A stretch of DNA of 64,000 nt. Origin: Flavilitoribacter nigricans DSM 23189 = NBRC 102662 (GTDB lineage Bacteria > Bacteroidota > Bacteroidia > Chitinophagales > Saprospiraceae). A model generated the notes under the pieces. It did no database searches. It was not told the DNA's origin and saw nothing but the letters and a program-made list of their open reading frames with translations. Shown here piece by piece: positions 52,660 to 61,442 of the stretch. Each line of letters starts with the position of its first letter. Position 1 is the first letter of the stretch. The position numbers and the translations under genes were made by a program. The stretch lies in the NCBI RefSeq assembly GCF_002646595.1, contig NZ_PDUD01000011.1:124001-188000 (forward strand), in the 5' to 3' direction.

Positions 52660-54441
52660 TTAGTCTTTTTTTAGCTGAAAATCATTAACAAAGAAACCGG
52701 GGCGCAGCGGGGTAGCTTCGCCGTCGAATTTTTTGTGGATAACGATACGCTCCTGCGGGGCAAAAAGGAAGATACCGGGCTGAGCATCAAAAATGATCTC
52801 CTGGAGTCTCCGCATCATTTGATTGCGCAGATCGGGGTCCAGGGTGGAGCGGATCTCTGCGATCAACTCATCGGTTTCGGCATTGCCGAATCCCATGCGG
52901 TTACTGCCTCCGGGAGCAGCATTTTCCGTATGCCAGAGCTGTTTGGGATCATCGGGGATGGGTTCCAGGGCCCAGGCACCGGCGAATACCTCGAAATCGA
53001 GGCGGCGGAAATCATCCCGCACTGCGCCGAATTCCTTGGCGTCGATCACCAGTTCCACACCGATATTCTTCAGGGCTTCCTGGTAGAACAGGGCCATATC
53101 CCGTCCGAACTGACTGCTGGTAGAGGTCAGAAAACTCAGGCTCAGTTCCGTCAGTTGTCCGTCGATGACTTTGTCGACGGTACCATTGCCGTTGGTATCT
53201 TCCCAACCGGCTTCGGCCAGTAATTCCTTGGAAGTGTCGAAGTTGAAATCGATCAGCGGCAGATCGCTGTGGTAGTAGGGCTGGGAGGGGTGGAACGGAG
53301 CCACGATCCTCTCGGCCAGACCGCCAAATAGATTCTCGATCACATTATCCACATCCAAAGCGTGGGCCAGGGCCTTACGTACTTTGGGATCCGCCAGTTT
53401 CGGGAGGCGGGTATTGAAACCGATGTAATAGATCTGAAAGGCCAGGGGCGTGAACAGATTGAACCGGTTGGTGAAGGAAGTATCTTCCTGTAAACGGACG
53501 AAAGAACGGCTGTCCACCTGGGCGGCTACCTCTACTTCCTCGGCCTGCAGGGCATTCACCGCGGTCGTCTGATCGGTGATGATCTTAAAGATCAGTTCTG
53601 TTGGATAAGCCGTGATGGTCAGATTTTTGTCCTTGGCGTCGTCGGCCCACCAGTCCTGCTTACGCTCCAGGCGAATGAACTGACCGGATTCCCACTCCGC
53701 CAGCCGGTAAGGACCGGAACCGTTGATCAGTGCCGGATCGTGACTCCGCTCGGTGGAGGTAAATGATGCGGCGAAATCCGACAGAGCGGAATTAGATCCC
53801 AGCAATTCGGTGGCTTTGGCTTCGTCGGACATGTCCGAAAGCGGAATATCCTTCAACACTCCGGCTTCGTCGTATATGTGGGCCGGCATTACCGCTATCC
53901 CTCCCAAGGCAGCTTCGCCCAGCATGTAGGTCTGGTTGGAATAGATCGTAAACTTTTTGGGGTTGTCCGGATCGATCTCTATATGTTTAAAAGCATCAAA
54001 ATAGGAACGAATGGCCGGAGGGGTGATCTCCGGATGGAATAATGCTTTGAGGCTAAACGCTACGTCCTCTGCGGTGACCGGCTGGCCGTCGTCCCAACGG
54101 GCTTCGGGGCGGATCTCAAAAGTATAGGCAACACCGCCGACGTAGGGGCCTTCGGTATTCTCACTCACTTCGGCCCGGCTGGTTGCTAATTGGGGCACCA
54201 TTTGCAGGGTTTCCGGGTCAAATTGCAGCAGATATTGGAAAAGCTGTTCGTTGACTACGCGGCTGTACGCCTGGAAGGTGATCAGTGGATTTAACTTGTC
54301 CGGTTCGGCGGGGATCCGGGCGGTCACACTGAACGGCTGATCGTCGGGAACACTGGTTTCATCTTTACAGGCCGTAAAGATCAGGATAGTTAGAAGCGCT
54401 ATGAAAAATGACCTTAGAGGGGATTGGATCATGGTGTTCAT
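52660..54441 (-). CDS. Peptide ABC substrate-binding lipoprotein (SBP family 5), copy 1
   Basis: 593 residues; MNTMIQSPLRSFFIALLTIL leads to lipobox FTACKDE. The SBP_bac_5 fold is shown by PAEPDKLNPLITFQAYSRV, RWDDGQPVTAEDVAFSLKAL and FGNAETDELIAEIRSTLD at the end. Like its partner it carries EDTNGNGTVDK. First gene of the minus-strand peptide importer operon; both SBPs feed the single DppB/DppC pair, giving two binding specificities for one channel. Promoter not obvious in the AT-rich upstream region. The ATP-binding subunits must come from elsewhere. Confidence 0.92.
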   Translation of the reverse strand: MNTMIQSPLRSFFIALLTILIFTACKDETSVPDDQPFSVTARIPAEPDKLNPLITFQAYSRVVNEQLFQYLLQFDPETLQMVPQLATSRAEVSENTEGPYVGGVAYTFEIRPEARWDDGQPVTAEDVAFSLKALFHPEITPPAIRSYFDAFKHIEIDPDNPKKFTIYSNQTYMLGEAALGGIAVMPAHIYDEAGVLKDIPLSDMSDEAKATELLGSNSALSDFAASFTSTERSHDPALINGSGPYRLAEWESGQFIRLERKQDWWADDAKDKNLTITAYPTELIFKIITDQTTAVNALQAEEVEVAAQVDSRSFVRLQEDTSFTNRFNLFTPLAFQIYYIGFNTRLPKLADPKVRKALAHALDVDNVIENLFGGLAERIVAPFHPSQPYYHSDLPLIDFNFDTSKELLAEAGWEDTNGNGTVDKVIDGQLTELSLSFLTSTSSQFGRDMALFYQEALKNIGVELVIDAKEFGAVRDDFRRLDFEVFAGAWALEPIPDDPKQLWHTENAAPGGSNRMGFGNAETDELIAEIRSTLDPDLRNQMMRRLQEIIFDAQPGIFLFAPQERIVIHKKFDGEATPLRPGFFVNDFQLKKD

Positions 54442-54530
54442 GGTTTTACGATAAAGGCACTAAATTAATAGTTTTCCCGACTAAAGTATAATTCCGCTGG
54501 GCCGAATTTTGAATAGATGCAGGGCCCTTC

Positions 54531-54815
54531 TCAGATCAGGAAATATAGGCATACTTCCTGCAGGACTTCCTCCACCCCGAAAACCAGACTGGATAAGCCG
54601 GCCTTTTTGATAGCGGCTGCGAAGGAGAAGCGAAAAGTCCAGGCGGCACGGGCGATCCGCAGCAGTCCCTCACCCTGGAAAACATTTTGAAAGAAATCTT
54701 CCTCGGTAGGCAACATATAGATGATCAGGACGGGCAGCAACAAGCGCAACGCAAATCCCGCCGGAGTGGTCAGGCGTGATAGATTTACCGTCGAATAAAA
54801 GGATTTGCTGAACAT
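54531..54815 (-). CDS. Possible small membrane protein (doubtful)
   Basis: 94 residues with one strong hydrophobic segment (TTPAGFALRLLLPVLIIYML) and a second weaker one at the C-terminus. It begins with ATG 116 bp downstream of the palindrome at 54953-54970 (minus-strand sense) and ends 90 bp before the SBP operon. No family recognised and no clear start signal; it may be non-coding. Confidence 0.3.
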   Translation of the reverse strand: MFSKSFYSTVNLSRLTTPAGFALRLLLPVLIIYMLPTEEDFFQNVFQGEGLLRIARAAWTFRFSFAAAIKKAGLSSLVFGVEEVLQEVCLYFLI

Positions 54816-55053
54816 TTGCGCTTGAATTTTAATCTTTTTACTAATAGATTAGTCAAACGCTGTGCCATTATTTTAATTGACTGTTATTCAGTTAATTACA
54901 AAAGCGGGTGGTGAAGGTAGTGTCTCATTTCCTGTGCGAACGCGAACGAAAAGTGTTCGATATCGAACACCTGGAAGCGCGGCCCGGCGGGGAAATGTGA
55001 AGAAGTGTTAAGAAGAAGAAATTGCGAAAAATTGCGGGAGCTGACCAAACGAT
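54816..55053. other. AT-rich intergenic region
   Basis: 238 bp between the doubtful ORF and the nested hairpin, part of a long stretch from 54442 to 55208 with no firm gene. It includes the palindrome listed separately at 54953-54970. No promoter box was found. Confidence 0.4.
54953..54970. promoter_or_regulatory. 18-bp perfect palindrome, operator-like
   Basis: GTGTTCGATATCGAACAC is its own reverse complement. It lies about 137 bp upstream of the doubtful ORF and 510 bp upstream of the SBP operon. A dimeric regulator site is the likely meaning; the target gene is uncertain. Confidence 0.5.
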
Positions 55054-55148
55054 CAGGAGCTGTATCCCACCGGATTGGCAGCGGCCTGGCCGGGATGATA
55101 TTCCCGGAAAAACCAACTATCGATCAGATAAGTGGAATACAGCTCCTG
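55054..55148. other. Nested hairpin, possible structured RNA or terminator
   Basis: CAGGAGCTGTAT (55054-55065) is the exact complement of ATACAGCTCCTG (55137-55148). The stem continues after one mismatch with CCAC / GTGG. An inner hairpin CCGGGA / TCCCGG lies in the loop. It lies just downstream of the minus-strand lipoprotein gene at 55209. Confidence 0.55.
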
Positions 55149-55208
55149 TGTGATTTTGCAATGCGGTTTCCAATAGAGCCGCTGGATAGATGTGGGTCCG
55201 GCTGGTAA

Positions 55209-55766
55209 TTATTCTTCGGAAACGACCCCGCGGATGTTCCAGTTGATCCGGTCACCGGTGCGGTTAGCGAAGGTCTCCCACTGTCCAACGGTAGGCTGGA
55301 ACAGCCAGTCTCCTTCACCGGTATAGTTTTGCCCGGCATCGCAGCCCAGTGATTGTTGCAGGCCGGCGTGGGTGACGCCAATGGTGATCCAGAGGTCTTC
55401 TTCCGCAATATCCACCGGGGTGCTTAGCGTATGTTCACTCCAGCGCAGGGTACGGATCTCATCGGTAATATCGGCTGAGTAGAGTAGGGTGCCGGGGAAG
55501 TTCGGCGCATTTTCACCGTAGATACGGATCTCCGCCGCTTGGGGCTTCAAACCCATAAAATACTGAACGCTGATCAGTTGACGACCGGCGAACGGCCCCG
55601 TCATATCGGGGGTGAAGCGGGCTCCCAGCTCGTGGTATCCGGCGGACAGTTCCGGACCGGTAACATTATCTCCGTCGTAGTTCAGGATGTTATCGATCTC
55701 ATCTTTTTTACAACCGGCGGCCAGGATCAGCAGCCCGGCCAGACATAAGTAGAAAAGTTGTTTCAT
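55209..55766 (-). CDS. Lipoprotein of unknown function
   Basis: 185 residues. Signal MKQLFYLCLAGLLILAAGCKK with a clear lipobox. The mature part is a beta-rich domain (FTPDMTGPFAGRQLISVQYF, AAEIRIYGENAPNFPGTLLY, VDIAEEDLWITIGVTHAG) of a type seen in Bacteroidota surface lipoproteins with T9SS or cell-surface roles; no named family recognised. Single gene followed by the nested hairpin at 55054-55148. Confidence 0.75.
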   Translation of the reverse strand: MKQLFYLCLAGLLILAAGCKKDEIDNILNYDGDNVTGPELSAGYHELGARFTPDMTGPFAGRQLISVQYFMGLKPQAAEIRIYGENAPNFPGTLLYSADITDEIRTLRWSEHTLSTPVDIAEEDLWITIGVTHAGLQQSLGCDAGQNYTGEGDWLFQPTVGQWETFANRTGDRINWNIRGVVSEE

Positions 55767-55930
55767 TGGTAGTTGATTGAAATTTAGGATCGAAAATAGG
55801 GAAAAAGGCCGTGCGCCGGGGTTAAAGCCGGATTAAAGCGTGTTAAAAGATTGCTAAAACCAGGTAACCATCACCGGTCCGACCAAATACACTTCCTGAG
55901 TACAATAATCAAACCCTAAATGTTCATGCT

Positions 55931-56377
55931 ATGAAAACGTTGATCATCCTTTATGCGCTGAGTATTTCGCTTTCCTTTAATGCCTTTGACCCGGTAGACT
56001 CCCCATCCGCTCAGGATCTCTCCGAAACTACGGCGATTCCCTCCGATACTGCCGAATACATTCCCTTTTTTCTCTTTGCGGATCAATTGCCAAAGTACCC
56101 CGGTGGTGAAAAAGAAATGGTGCGCTTCATCCAGGAAAGCATCGAGTATCCGGAATTGGCCTACAGCCATGGTCACGAAGGTACGGTGGTGGTAGAGTTC
56201 GTGGTGGAAAATGACGGCCGGATCACCCAGATGAAAATCCTGAGAAGTGTCGGATTAGGCTGTGATGAAGCAGCTTTGGCCGTGTTCCGGAAAATGCCGC
56301 GTTGGCAGCCGGCTTTACAGGGCGGTCGCAACATTGCCGTTCGCTACGTTACCCCGGTAAAATTCAGCTTGTTTTGA
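55931..56377 (+). CDS. Secreted TonB C-terminal domain protein
   Basis: 148 residues. N-terminal signal (MKTLIILYALSISLSFNAF). The C-terminal ~95 residues are a TonB_C domain: FADQLPKYPGGEKEMVRFIQ, GTVVVEFVVENDGRITQMKI and RKMPRWQPALQGGRNIAVRY. In classical TonB this part contacts outer-membrane receptors, joined to an inner-membrane helix; here the protein has only a cleavable signal, so it is a periplasmic TonB_C variant like those common in Bacteroidota. A strong terminator follows. Confidence 0.85.
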   Translation: MKTLIILYALSISLSFNAFDPVDSPSAQDLSETTAIPSDTAEYIPFFLFADQLPKYPGGEKEMVRFIQESIEYPELAYSHGHEGTVVVEFVVENDGRITQMKILRSVGLGCDEAALAVFRKMPRWQPALQGGRNIAVRYVTPVKFSLF

Positions 56378-56465
56378 ATAGACCTGATGCACAGTGGTTT
56401 TGGTGCTGAGGTGCTTTTGATAGCCAGGATGCCTAAACCCATGTTACGTCAGTGTAGCTGTTCTT

Positions 56466-56507
56466 CCGCGTGGTTCCGTCTCCCAAAGGCGGAACCACGC
56501 GGGCTTT
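56466..56507 (+). terminator. Terminator after the TonB-like gene
   Basis: Perfect 13-bp stem CCGCGTGGTTCCG (56466-56478) / CGGAACCACGCGG (56490-56502) followed by GCTTTT. About 90 bp after the stop. Confidence 0.8.
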
Positions 56508-56799
56508 TGATCCGCTGGATAAATATCCAAGCCCCGTATGCGTCGGAACTGTTGGGACAAGCCACCATTCGGAAAAATCACTTTTCAGCCCTCCAGATCT
56601 TACCCTTCCTTTTTTGAAAACTCCTCCAAATTAAGATCAATTCTCATTTCTGTATTGTAATTGGCTGACAGTCAAATATATTAGTTGATCTGGGTTTAAT
56701 TGGTTACTTTAAGAGCTATAAGCACCATCCTGGAGTCTCCAGGTAGGTTGCACAACCTTCGGGCCCCACCTTTGGATCACTTGATAATCTTGCCTGTCG
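56508..56799. other. Intergenic region, nothing firm
   Basis: 292 bp between the terminator and the 56800 gene, part of a 422-bp gene-free stretch. No repeat, RNA or promoter box recognised. Confidence 0.4.
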
Positions 56800-57369
56800 A
56801 TGAAAAAATTATGCTTGCTGCTGACCGCTACGCTATTCTTGCTGACCGCAAAAGCCCAGGAAGAAGCGGTATTGGTCGTGAACGAGATCTATTGCCTCGG
56901 TACGCGGGCCTGTACCCCGCACACCAGTGTCGCTTTTGAACTGCCGCCGAATACTACCCGGTGGTTCTACACCCTGAGCACGACCCAAAAGTTGAAAAAA
57001 GCCAAACGCATCAGGAAGAATCCCCAACTGCTCGCTATGGTCTCCGCGCCAGGCGTAGAGAGAGAAAAAATGGATGAATACGAGGAGCCGGTTTTCGGTG
57101 GGGATGCAAATTGCTCCGTTTACTTGCTGAAACACTACACGGATCAGGAAAACTTCGGTAAGCCCGGAGGGGTCTACTTTTACTATCCGGAATATTCTCA
57201 AAAAGAAACCCCCTCACTGGGGATGGTGATCGATGAGTCCGTCATTTGCCACGGTAAGCAGTATATCGGACTGGAGAACCCGAATGCCTATACGGACCTC
57301 GTGAATATCTACGCCGTGCTGACGGTGGTAGCAATTACCCAGAAGAAGGAAAAGCAGAATGATCAATAA
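56800..57369 (+). CDS. Secreted protein of unknown function
   Basis: 189 residues with signal peptide MKKLCLLLTATLFLLTAKAQ. The mature part has Cys residues in CLGTRACTPH, NCSVY and VICHGKQ, which could form disulfides after export. No recognised family. Hydrophobic beta segments (RWFYTLSTTQK, GVYFYYPEYS) suggest a beta sandwich. It ends 9 bp before the end of the convergent alkaline phosphatase gene. Confidence 0.7.
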   Translation: MKKLCLLLTATLFLLTAKAQEEAVLVVNEIYCLGTRACTPHTSVAFELPPNTTRWFYTLSTTQKLKKAKRIRKNPQLLAMVSAPGVEREKMDEYEEPVFGGDANCSVYLLKHYTDQENFGKPGGVYFYYPEYSQKETPSLGMVIDESVICHGKQYIGLENPNAYTDLVNIYAVLTVVAITQKKEKQNDQ

Positions 57370-57378
57370 ACAGATTCG

Positions 57379-58530
57379 CTACTGATCCGTAAAACCAAAC
57401 GCAGTCTTCATTTTCTGATAGATCGCCGTGTTTTCGTAAATCCCACTGAAAAGACTGGAACCCGGGCCGTAGGCAAACACCGGGATGAGGGTGCCCGTAT
57501 GGTAATCGGTGGTAAAACCGGGTTTGATCTTTTCCATCGTCGATCCCGGGTTGATCGCAAAGCCCCCAGTCTCGTGATCGGCGGTTACAATGATGAGTGT
57601 TTCCCCGTCTTCTTTGGCGAAATCCAGTACGGCTCCGATCGTCTCGTCAAAATCGATCATCTCACTGATAATGTAATTGGAGCTGTTGGCGTGGCCGCCC
57701 CAGTCGATCTGAGCGCCTTCGATCATCAGGAAAAACCCTTTGTCCGGACTCCGGTTATCGAGGAAATAAGTAGCGGCCATTGCGGCCGGCCGGAGGAAAT
57801 CCCGGCCTTTACTCTGCGGTTTGGGATCGGTGCGATCCGTCAGATAAGCCAGATTTTTGCTGTAATCCATCACCAGTTCGGTAACGCCCTCCTCGGAATA
57901 GTCCGAAACGTAATAGCCTTTTTGTTTCAATTCCTCCAGCAGGTTCCGTCCGTCCTTGCGTTCGGTAAAGTATTTCTTGCCGCCTCCGATAAAAAGATCG
58001 ATCTCCGTTTCCAGGAATGATTTGGCAATGTCTTCCATGTTGTTGCGGGAACTCGTATGGGCGATGAAGGCGGCCGGCGTAGCGTGTACGATGGTGGAAG
58101 TAGCCAGCAGACCGGTAGCCAGCCCCTGTTCCTCGGCTTCTTCCAAAATGGTTCTGGCCGCGCTGGTATCCGGGCTCACCCCGATTGCGCCGTTATAGGT
58201 TTTTACTCCGGAGGCAAAAGCGGTAGCGCCCGCCGCGGAATCGGTGATCAGGTTGCTGGAGGAGTAGGGTTTGTGGAGACCTACTATGGGGAATTCTTCC
58301 AGGTACAGCCGGTTACCGTTGCTGTACATACCCGCTGTGATCTGGGTGATACCCATCCCGTCCCCGATCATGAGGATTATATTTTTCGGATGCTTCTCCA
58401 GTTTGACCTCCGAGGTGGCGGGAGCCGGTTCGGCAACGGCTGCTGTATTCAGGGCGGGTTGCCGTGATGTACAGGACCACACCAGGAATACCAGTAAAAA
58501 AGACAATAGCCTATGGATCATGCCAAGCAT
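57379..58530 (-). CDS. Alkaline phosphatase, lipoprotein
   Basis: 383 residues. A signal with lipobox-like LVWSC follows an ATG at 58530; a second ATG at 58521 is equally possible. The alkaline phosphatase core has the metal/phosphate loop IGDGMGITQITA, the Ser nucleophile region in DSAAGATAFASGVKT and the late metal motif TADHETGGF. Family length is usually 400-550, so this is on the short side, without a long crown insertion. It would hydrolyse phosphomonoesters outside the cytoplasm. It begins right after the dprA stop and is probably co-transcribed with it. Confidence 0.88.
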   Translation of the reverse strand: MLGMIHRLLSFLLVFLVWSCTSRQPALNTAAVAEPAPATSEVKLEKHPKNIILMIGDGMGITQITAGMYSNGNRLYLEEFPIVGLHKPYSSSNLITDSAAGATAFASGVKTYNGAIGVSPDTSAARTILEEAEEQGLATGLLATSTIVHATPAAFIAHTSSRNNMEDIAKSFLETEIDLFIGGGKKYFTERKDGRNLLEELKQKGYYVSDYSEEGVTELVMDYSKNLAYLTDRTDPKPQSKGRDFLRPAAMAATYFLDNRSPDKGFFLMIEGAQIDWGGHANSSNYIISEMIDFDETIGAVLDFAKEDGETLIIVTADHETGGFAINPGSTMEKIKPGFTTDYHTGTLIPVFAYGPGSSLFSGIYENTAIYQKMKTAFGFTDQ

Positions 58531-58531
58531 T

Positions 58532-59626
58532 TTAGATGAGGGTGTAGCGTTTACCGGGAAGGGTTTTAATCATGCCTTTAAATTCGAGGTTTAGCAACAG
58601 GCCGGCCAGGGTACTGCCTTTCAATTGGGACGCGAATGTTAAATGGTCAATGTCAATACCCTCGTGCTCCTGTAGCAAATTTACAATTAATTTTTCTTCC
58701 TCCGTCAATTCTACAAATAACTGTGTTTGTTTGGGCTGCGACTGATCCGGTTCTTCCCAGCGCATCACGTAGGCAATATCGGCGGCCTGTTCGATGAGGG
58801 CGGCGCGGTGACTTTTGATCAACAGATTACAACCCTGCACGTTGTGGTCCCGGGCCCGTCCGGGAAAAGCAAAAACGTCGCGATGGTAATCATTGGCCAT
58901 ATAGGCGGTGATCATAGAGCCTCCCTTGCGGGCGGTTTCTACCACGACCAGGGCGTCGCACAAGCCGGCTACGATCCGGTTACGCATGGGAAAATGTTCG
59001 CGTTCCGGGGCGGTACCGCTGGTAAATTCCGTAAGCAATCCGCCCTCCATGCTCATTTTTTCGGCAATTTGCCGGTGTTGGGCCGGATAGATCCGTCCCA
59101 GGCCGTGCCCCAGAACGCCGATGGTTGGTATACCCACCTCCAGACACTGCCGGTGGGCACAGATATCGATCCCGTAGGCCAGGCCGCTGATGATCTGTAC
59201 GCCGTATCCCCGGAGTTCTTCCACCAATTGCTCACAGGATCTGATACCCTGCGGACTGGGTTGACGGGTACCCACGATCGCAACCGTACGGGGATGGTTC
59301 AGATCGGCATTACCCCGGTAGTACAACAATATGGGCGCATCGCTTAGGTGCTTCAGTCGGGTGGGAAATGCAGGATCCAGATAAAAAAGCGGTCGGATGT
59401 CGAATTGCTCAACAAAGCGACATTCCCGCTCTGCAGCCAGCAGGGCTTCTTTGTTCAGTACCCCGGCGGCGGTTTGGACCCCAATGCCGGGGATTTGCAG
59501 TAATTCCTTGCGGCGGGCTTCGAAAACGGCCTGCGGGCTGCCGCAGTAGGCCACCAGTTGGCGGGCCAGTACCGGACCGACATTGGGGATCTGGGTCAGC
59601 CCGATCTTGTACAGTAGATCACTCAT
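58532..59626 (-). CDS. dprA: DNA-processing protein DprA
   Basis: 364 residues. An N-terminal SAM-like helical part (~10-60: PNVGPVLARQLVAYCGS, LLQIPGIG) precedes the Rossmann-like DprA core (~80-295): VAIVGTRQPSPQGIRSCEQL, GLAYGIDICAHRQCLE, GRIYPAQHRQIAEKM, FPMRNRIVAGLCDALVVVE and GSMITAYMANDYHRDVFAFPG. A C-terminal winged-helix segment lies at ~305-364. It loads RecA on incoming single-stranded DNA during natural transformation. Single-copy housekeeping gene in most Bacteroidota. Overlaps in transcription with the downstream alkaline phosphatase. Confidence 0.94.
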   Translation of the reverse strand: MSDLLYKIGLTQIPNVGPVLARQLVAYCGSPQAVFEARRKELLQIPGIGVQTAAGVLNKEALLAAERECRFVEQFDIRPLFYLDPAFPTRLKHLSDAPILLYYRGNADLNHPRTVAIVGTRQPSPQGIRSCEQLVEELRGYGVQIISGLAYGIDICAHRQCLEVGIPTIGVLGHGLGRIYPAQHRQIAEKMSMEGGLLTEFTSGTAPEREHFPMRNRIVAGLCDALVVVETARKGGSMITAYMANDYHRDVFAFPGRARDHNVQGCNLLIKSHRAALIEQAADIAYVMRWEEPDQSQPKQTQLFVELTEEEKLIVNLLQEHEGIDIDHLTFASQLKGSTLAGLLLNLEFKGMIKTLPGKRYTLI

Positions 59627-59844
59627 CAGAAAAGTTCGCGTTTGCTATGTCCAACCGGGACATAGTTAGAGTTTGAAAATGAAAAAGACCGGGAAATGAT
59701 GATGTTAAAATCTACGATGAAATGGAGTACTACAAAAACAACTTCGATGGGTAGGATTAAGCCGCTGATCGGTCCCGAATACGGGAACTAAGTTAGTTTT
59801 ATTTCAGAAAAATAGCAATCTTTGTTAAAAAAAACGGCTCTGTT

Positions 59845-60372
59845 ATGGCAAAGGAATCTTCATTGCTTCCCAAGATGGAGGTGCTTATCATCATTATATT
59901 TTTTATCGGGATCGTCATCTGGGCGTTCGATAAATGCGGTGATACGAAGCGGTCTTACAGTGAACAGGCCAATTCTGATACCGATGTGGTTGAGGATCTG
60001 ATCAACCGCAATGTCGATGCGGTAGAACTCCCTCCGGAAGATTCCCTGGGCGATCTGCTGCCTCCCGCTGCTACTCCTTCGCCGGCGAGACCGGCAAGTC
60101 CGGCGGGCACGGGCTATGCTCCACTTTACGTGACCATCGACGGTCTTAATCTGCGGGATGAGCCCAAACTCAGCGGCAAAGTCTTGACCAGCCTGAAACT
60201 TTTCGAAGAAGTCGCCTTTATGGGCGAAGTGACGGATTCCACCGAGCAGATCAACCTCGGACGGATCACCCCGGACGAACCCTGGATCAAAGTGCGCGGG
60301 CGCGGGCACGTCGGCTGGGTCTACGGTGCGGGAGTGGAGTATTATAAAAAGAAACTGGAGGGCGCGTATTAG
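59845..60372 (+). CDS. Membrane-anchored SH3-like domain protein
   Basis: 175 residues. An N-terminal membrane helix (VLIIIIFFIGIVIWAFDK) with the start ATG just before. A Pro/Ala-rich linker (PPAATPSPARPASPAGTGY) leads to a bacterial SH3-like domain (~90-170: PLYVTIDGLNLRDEPKLSGK, then EVAFMGEVTD and HVGWVYGAGV). The domain likely binds peptidoglycan or peptides outside the inner membrane. A short gene with no identified partner; it converges on the glucosaminidase-fold gene. Confidence 0.78.
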   Translation: MAKESSLLPKMEVLIIIIFFIGIVIWAFDKCGDTKRSYSEQANSDTDVVEDLINRNVDAVELPPEDSLGDLLPPAATPSPARPASPAGTGYAPLYVTIDGLNLRDEPKLSGKVLTSLKLFEEVAFMGEVTDSTEQINLGRITPDEPWIKVRGRGHVGWVYGAGVEYYKKKLEGAY

Positions 60373-60457
60373 ATTAGAGTATTCAGCAATGGTTATAGGA
60401 GCGTACTTTCGGAATACGGTGATGCCCGATGCAGCCAGACATCACCGTATTCGGAGA

Positions 60458-61216
60458 TTAATCGATCTCGTAAAGCCGCCACTTCTCGATCACCTCGATT
60501 AACTGATCGGCCAGATCATCACTTTTCGTGTATTCTTTTTTCTCCATGGCTTTGGCCCAGCCTTTGTAATCTTTGGAGTCCAGCCGGCGCAGATCAGCAA
60601 AGGTACCGGTGGTCAGGAAAAAGCTGTGGTCCCGGAAACTGGTCCAGGCATTTTCGTATACCCGGTAACAATCGCCATCCTTCTCCCATTTTTCCCCGAT
60701 CCAGTCGTCTGTACACGCGAGGCCAAAATGATTGTTGGTCCGGCTGGAAGATTCATTTTTACCGGCCTGACTGTGAAGCAGCGCATTGGCCAGAATGATG
60801 GATGCGGGAATACCGAATTTTTTCTGTTCGGATCGGGCCACACGACCGAAGCGCTCGATATAGGCCACGACCGTTTCGGAGTCGATCCGGTACAGCTCGT
60901 CTTTCAACTGTTCGTTGGAACCACCGAGGATAGAGGAAAAGTCAAAGCGGTCCAATACACCCTGTTCCGGCGGCGGGGTCATACTTTGTTGTTTGGCCTG
61001 TTCGGTGAAGGTCTCCCGTTTGGGCGGCGGCTCCTGCTGTACCGGTTGACGGGACGGCGGCATGGTAGTTTCCGTAGGAGCCGGAGCGTTCAGATTGATC
61101 GTAAAACTGAAGTCTTTTTTGAAGATTAAAAACAACAAAAAAGCAACCAGTGAGATCTTGAACCAGTGCATTTTTACAAATCGGGCCAGGTGAGAAGTAG
61201 TATCTTTTCCGCTCAT
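60458..61216 (-). CDS. Glucosaminidase-fold protein lacking the catalytic Glu
   Basis: 252 residues from the ATG at 61216. An N-terminal helix (HWFKISLVAFLLFLIFKK) anchors it with the rest outside. A Pro/Gln-rich linker follows. The glucosaminidase (FlgJ/Lyz-like, PF01832) domain is at about 115-252: FGIPASIILANALLHSQAG, NNHFGLACTDDW, DCYRVYENAWTSFRDHSFFL. In active members the motif is LESxxG with a catalytic Glu; here it reads LLHSQAG with His148, so hydrolysis is doubtful. It may bind glycan strands or regulate a hydrolase instead. Confidence 0.78.
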   Translation of the reverse strand: MSGKDTTSHLARFVKMHWFKISLVAFLLFLIFKKDFSFTINLNAPAPTETTMPPSRQPVQQEPPPKRETFTEQAKQQSMTPPPEQGVLDRFDFSSILGGSNEQLKDELYRIDSETVVAYIERFGRVARSEQKKFGIPASIILANALLHSQAGKNESSSRTNNHFGLACTDDWIGEKWEKDGDCYRVYENAWTSFRDHSFFLTTGTFADLRRLDSKDYKGWAKAMEKKEYTKSDDLADQLIEVIEKWRLYEID

Positions 61217-61442
61217 AACACAATGTTTTTCAAACAAAAATAGTGATATGAACAAAAATAAAACTTTTTGTATCTAAATAAAACTTTTTGTGTCCGGATT
61301 TAAAAATTTTCACCAAATCCTACCTACAGGCCCGCCGCCGTGGGAATTTTGGTCCCGAATTTCAAACAAAAATGTTGGATTTGGGCGGCTGATGGGAACC
61401 GCCCCTTAGGTAAGATTACGATAATACTGCAGCAAAAACTGA

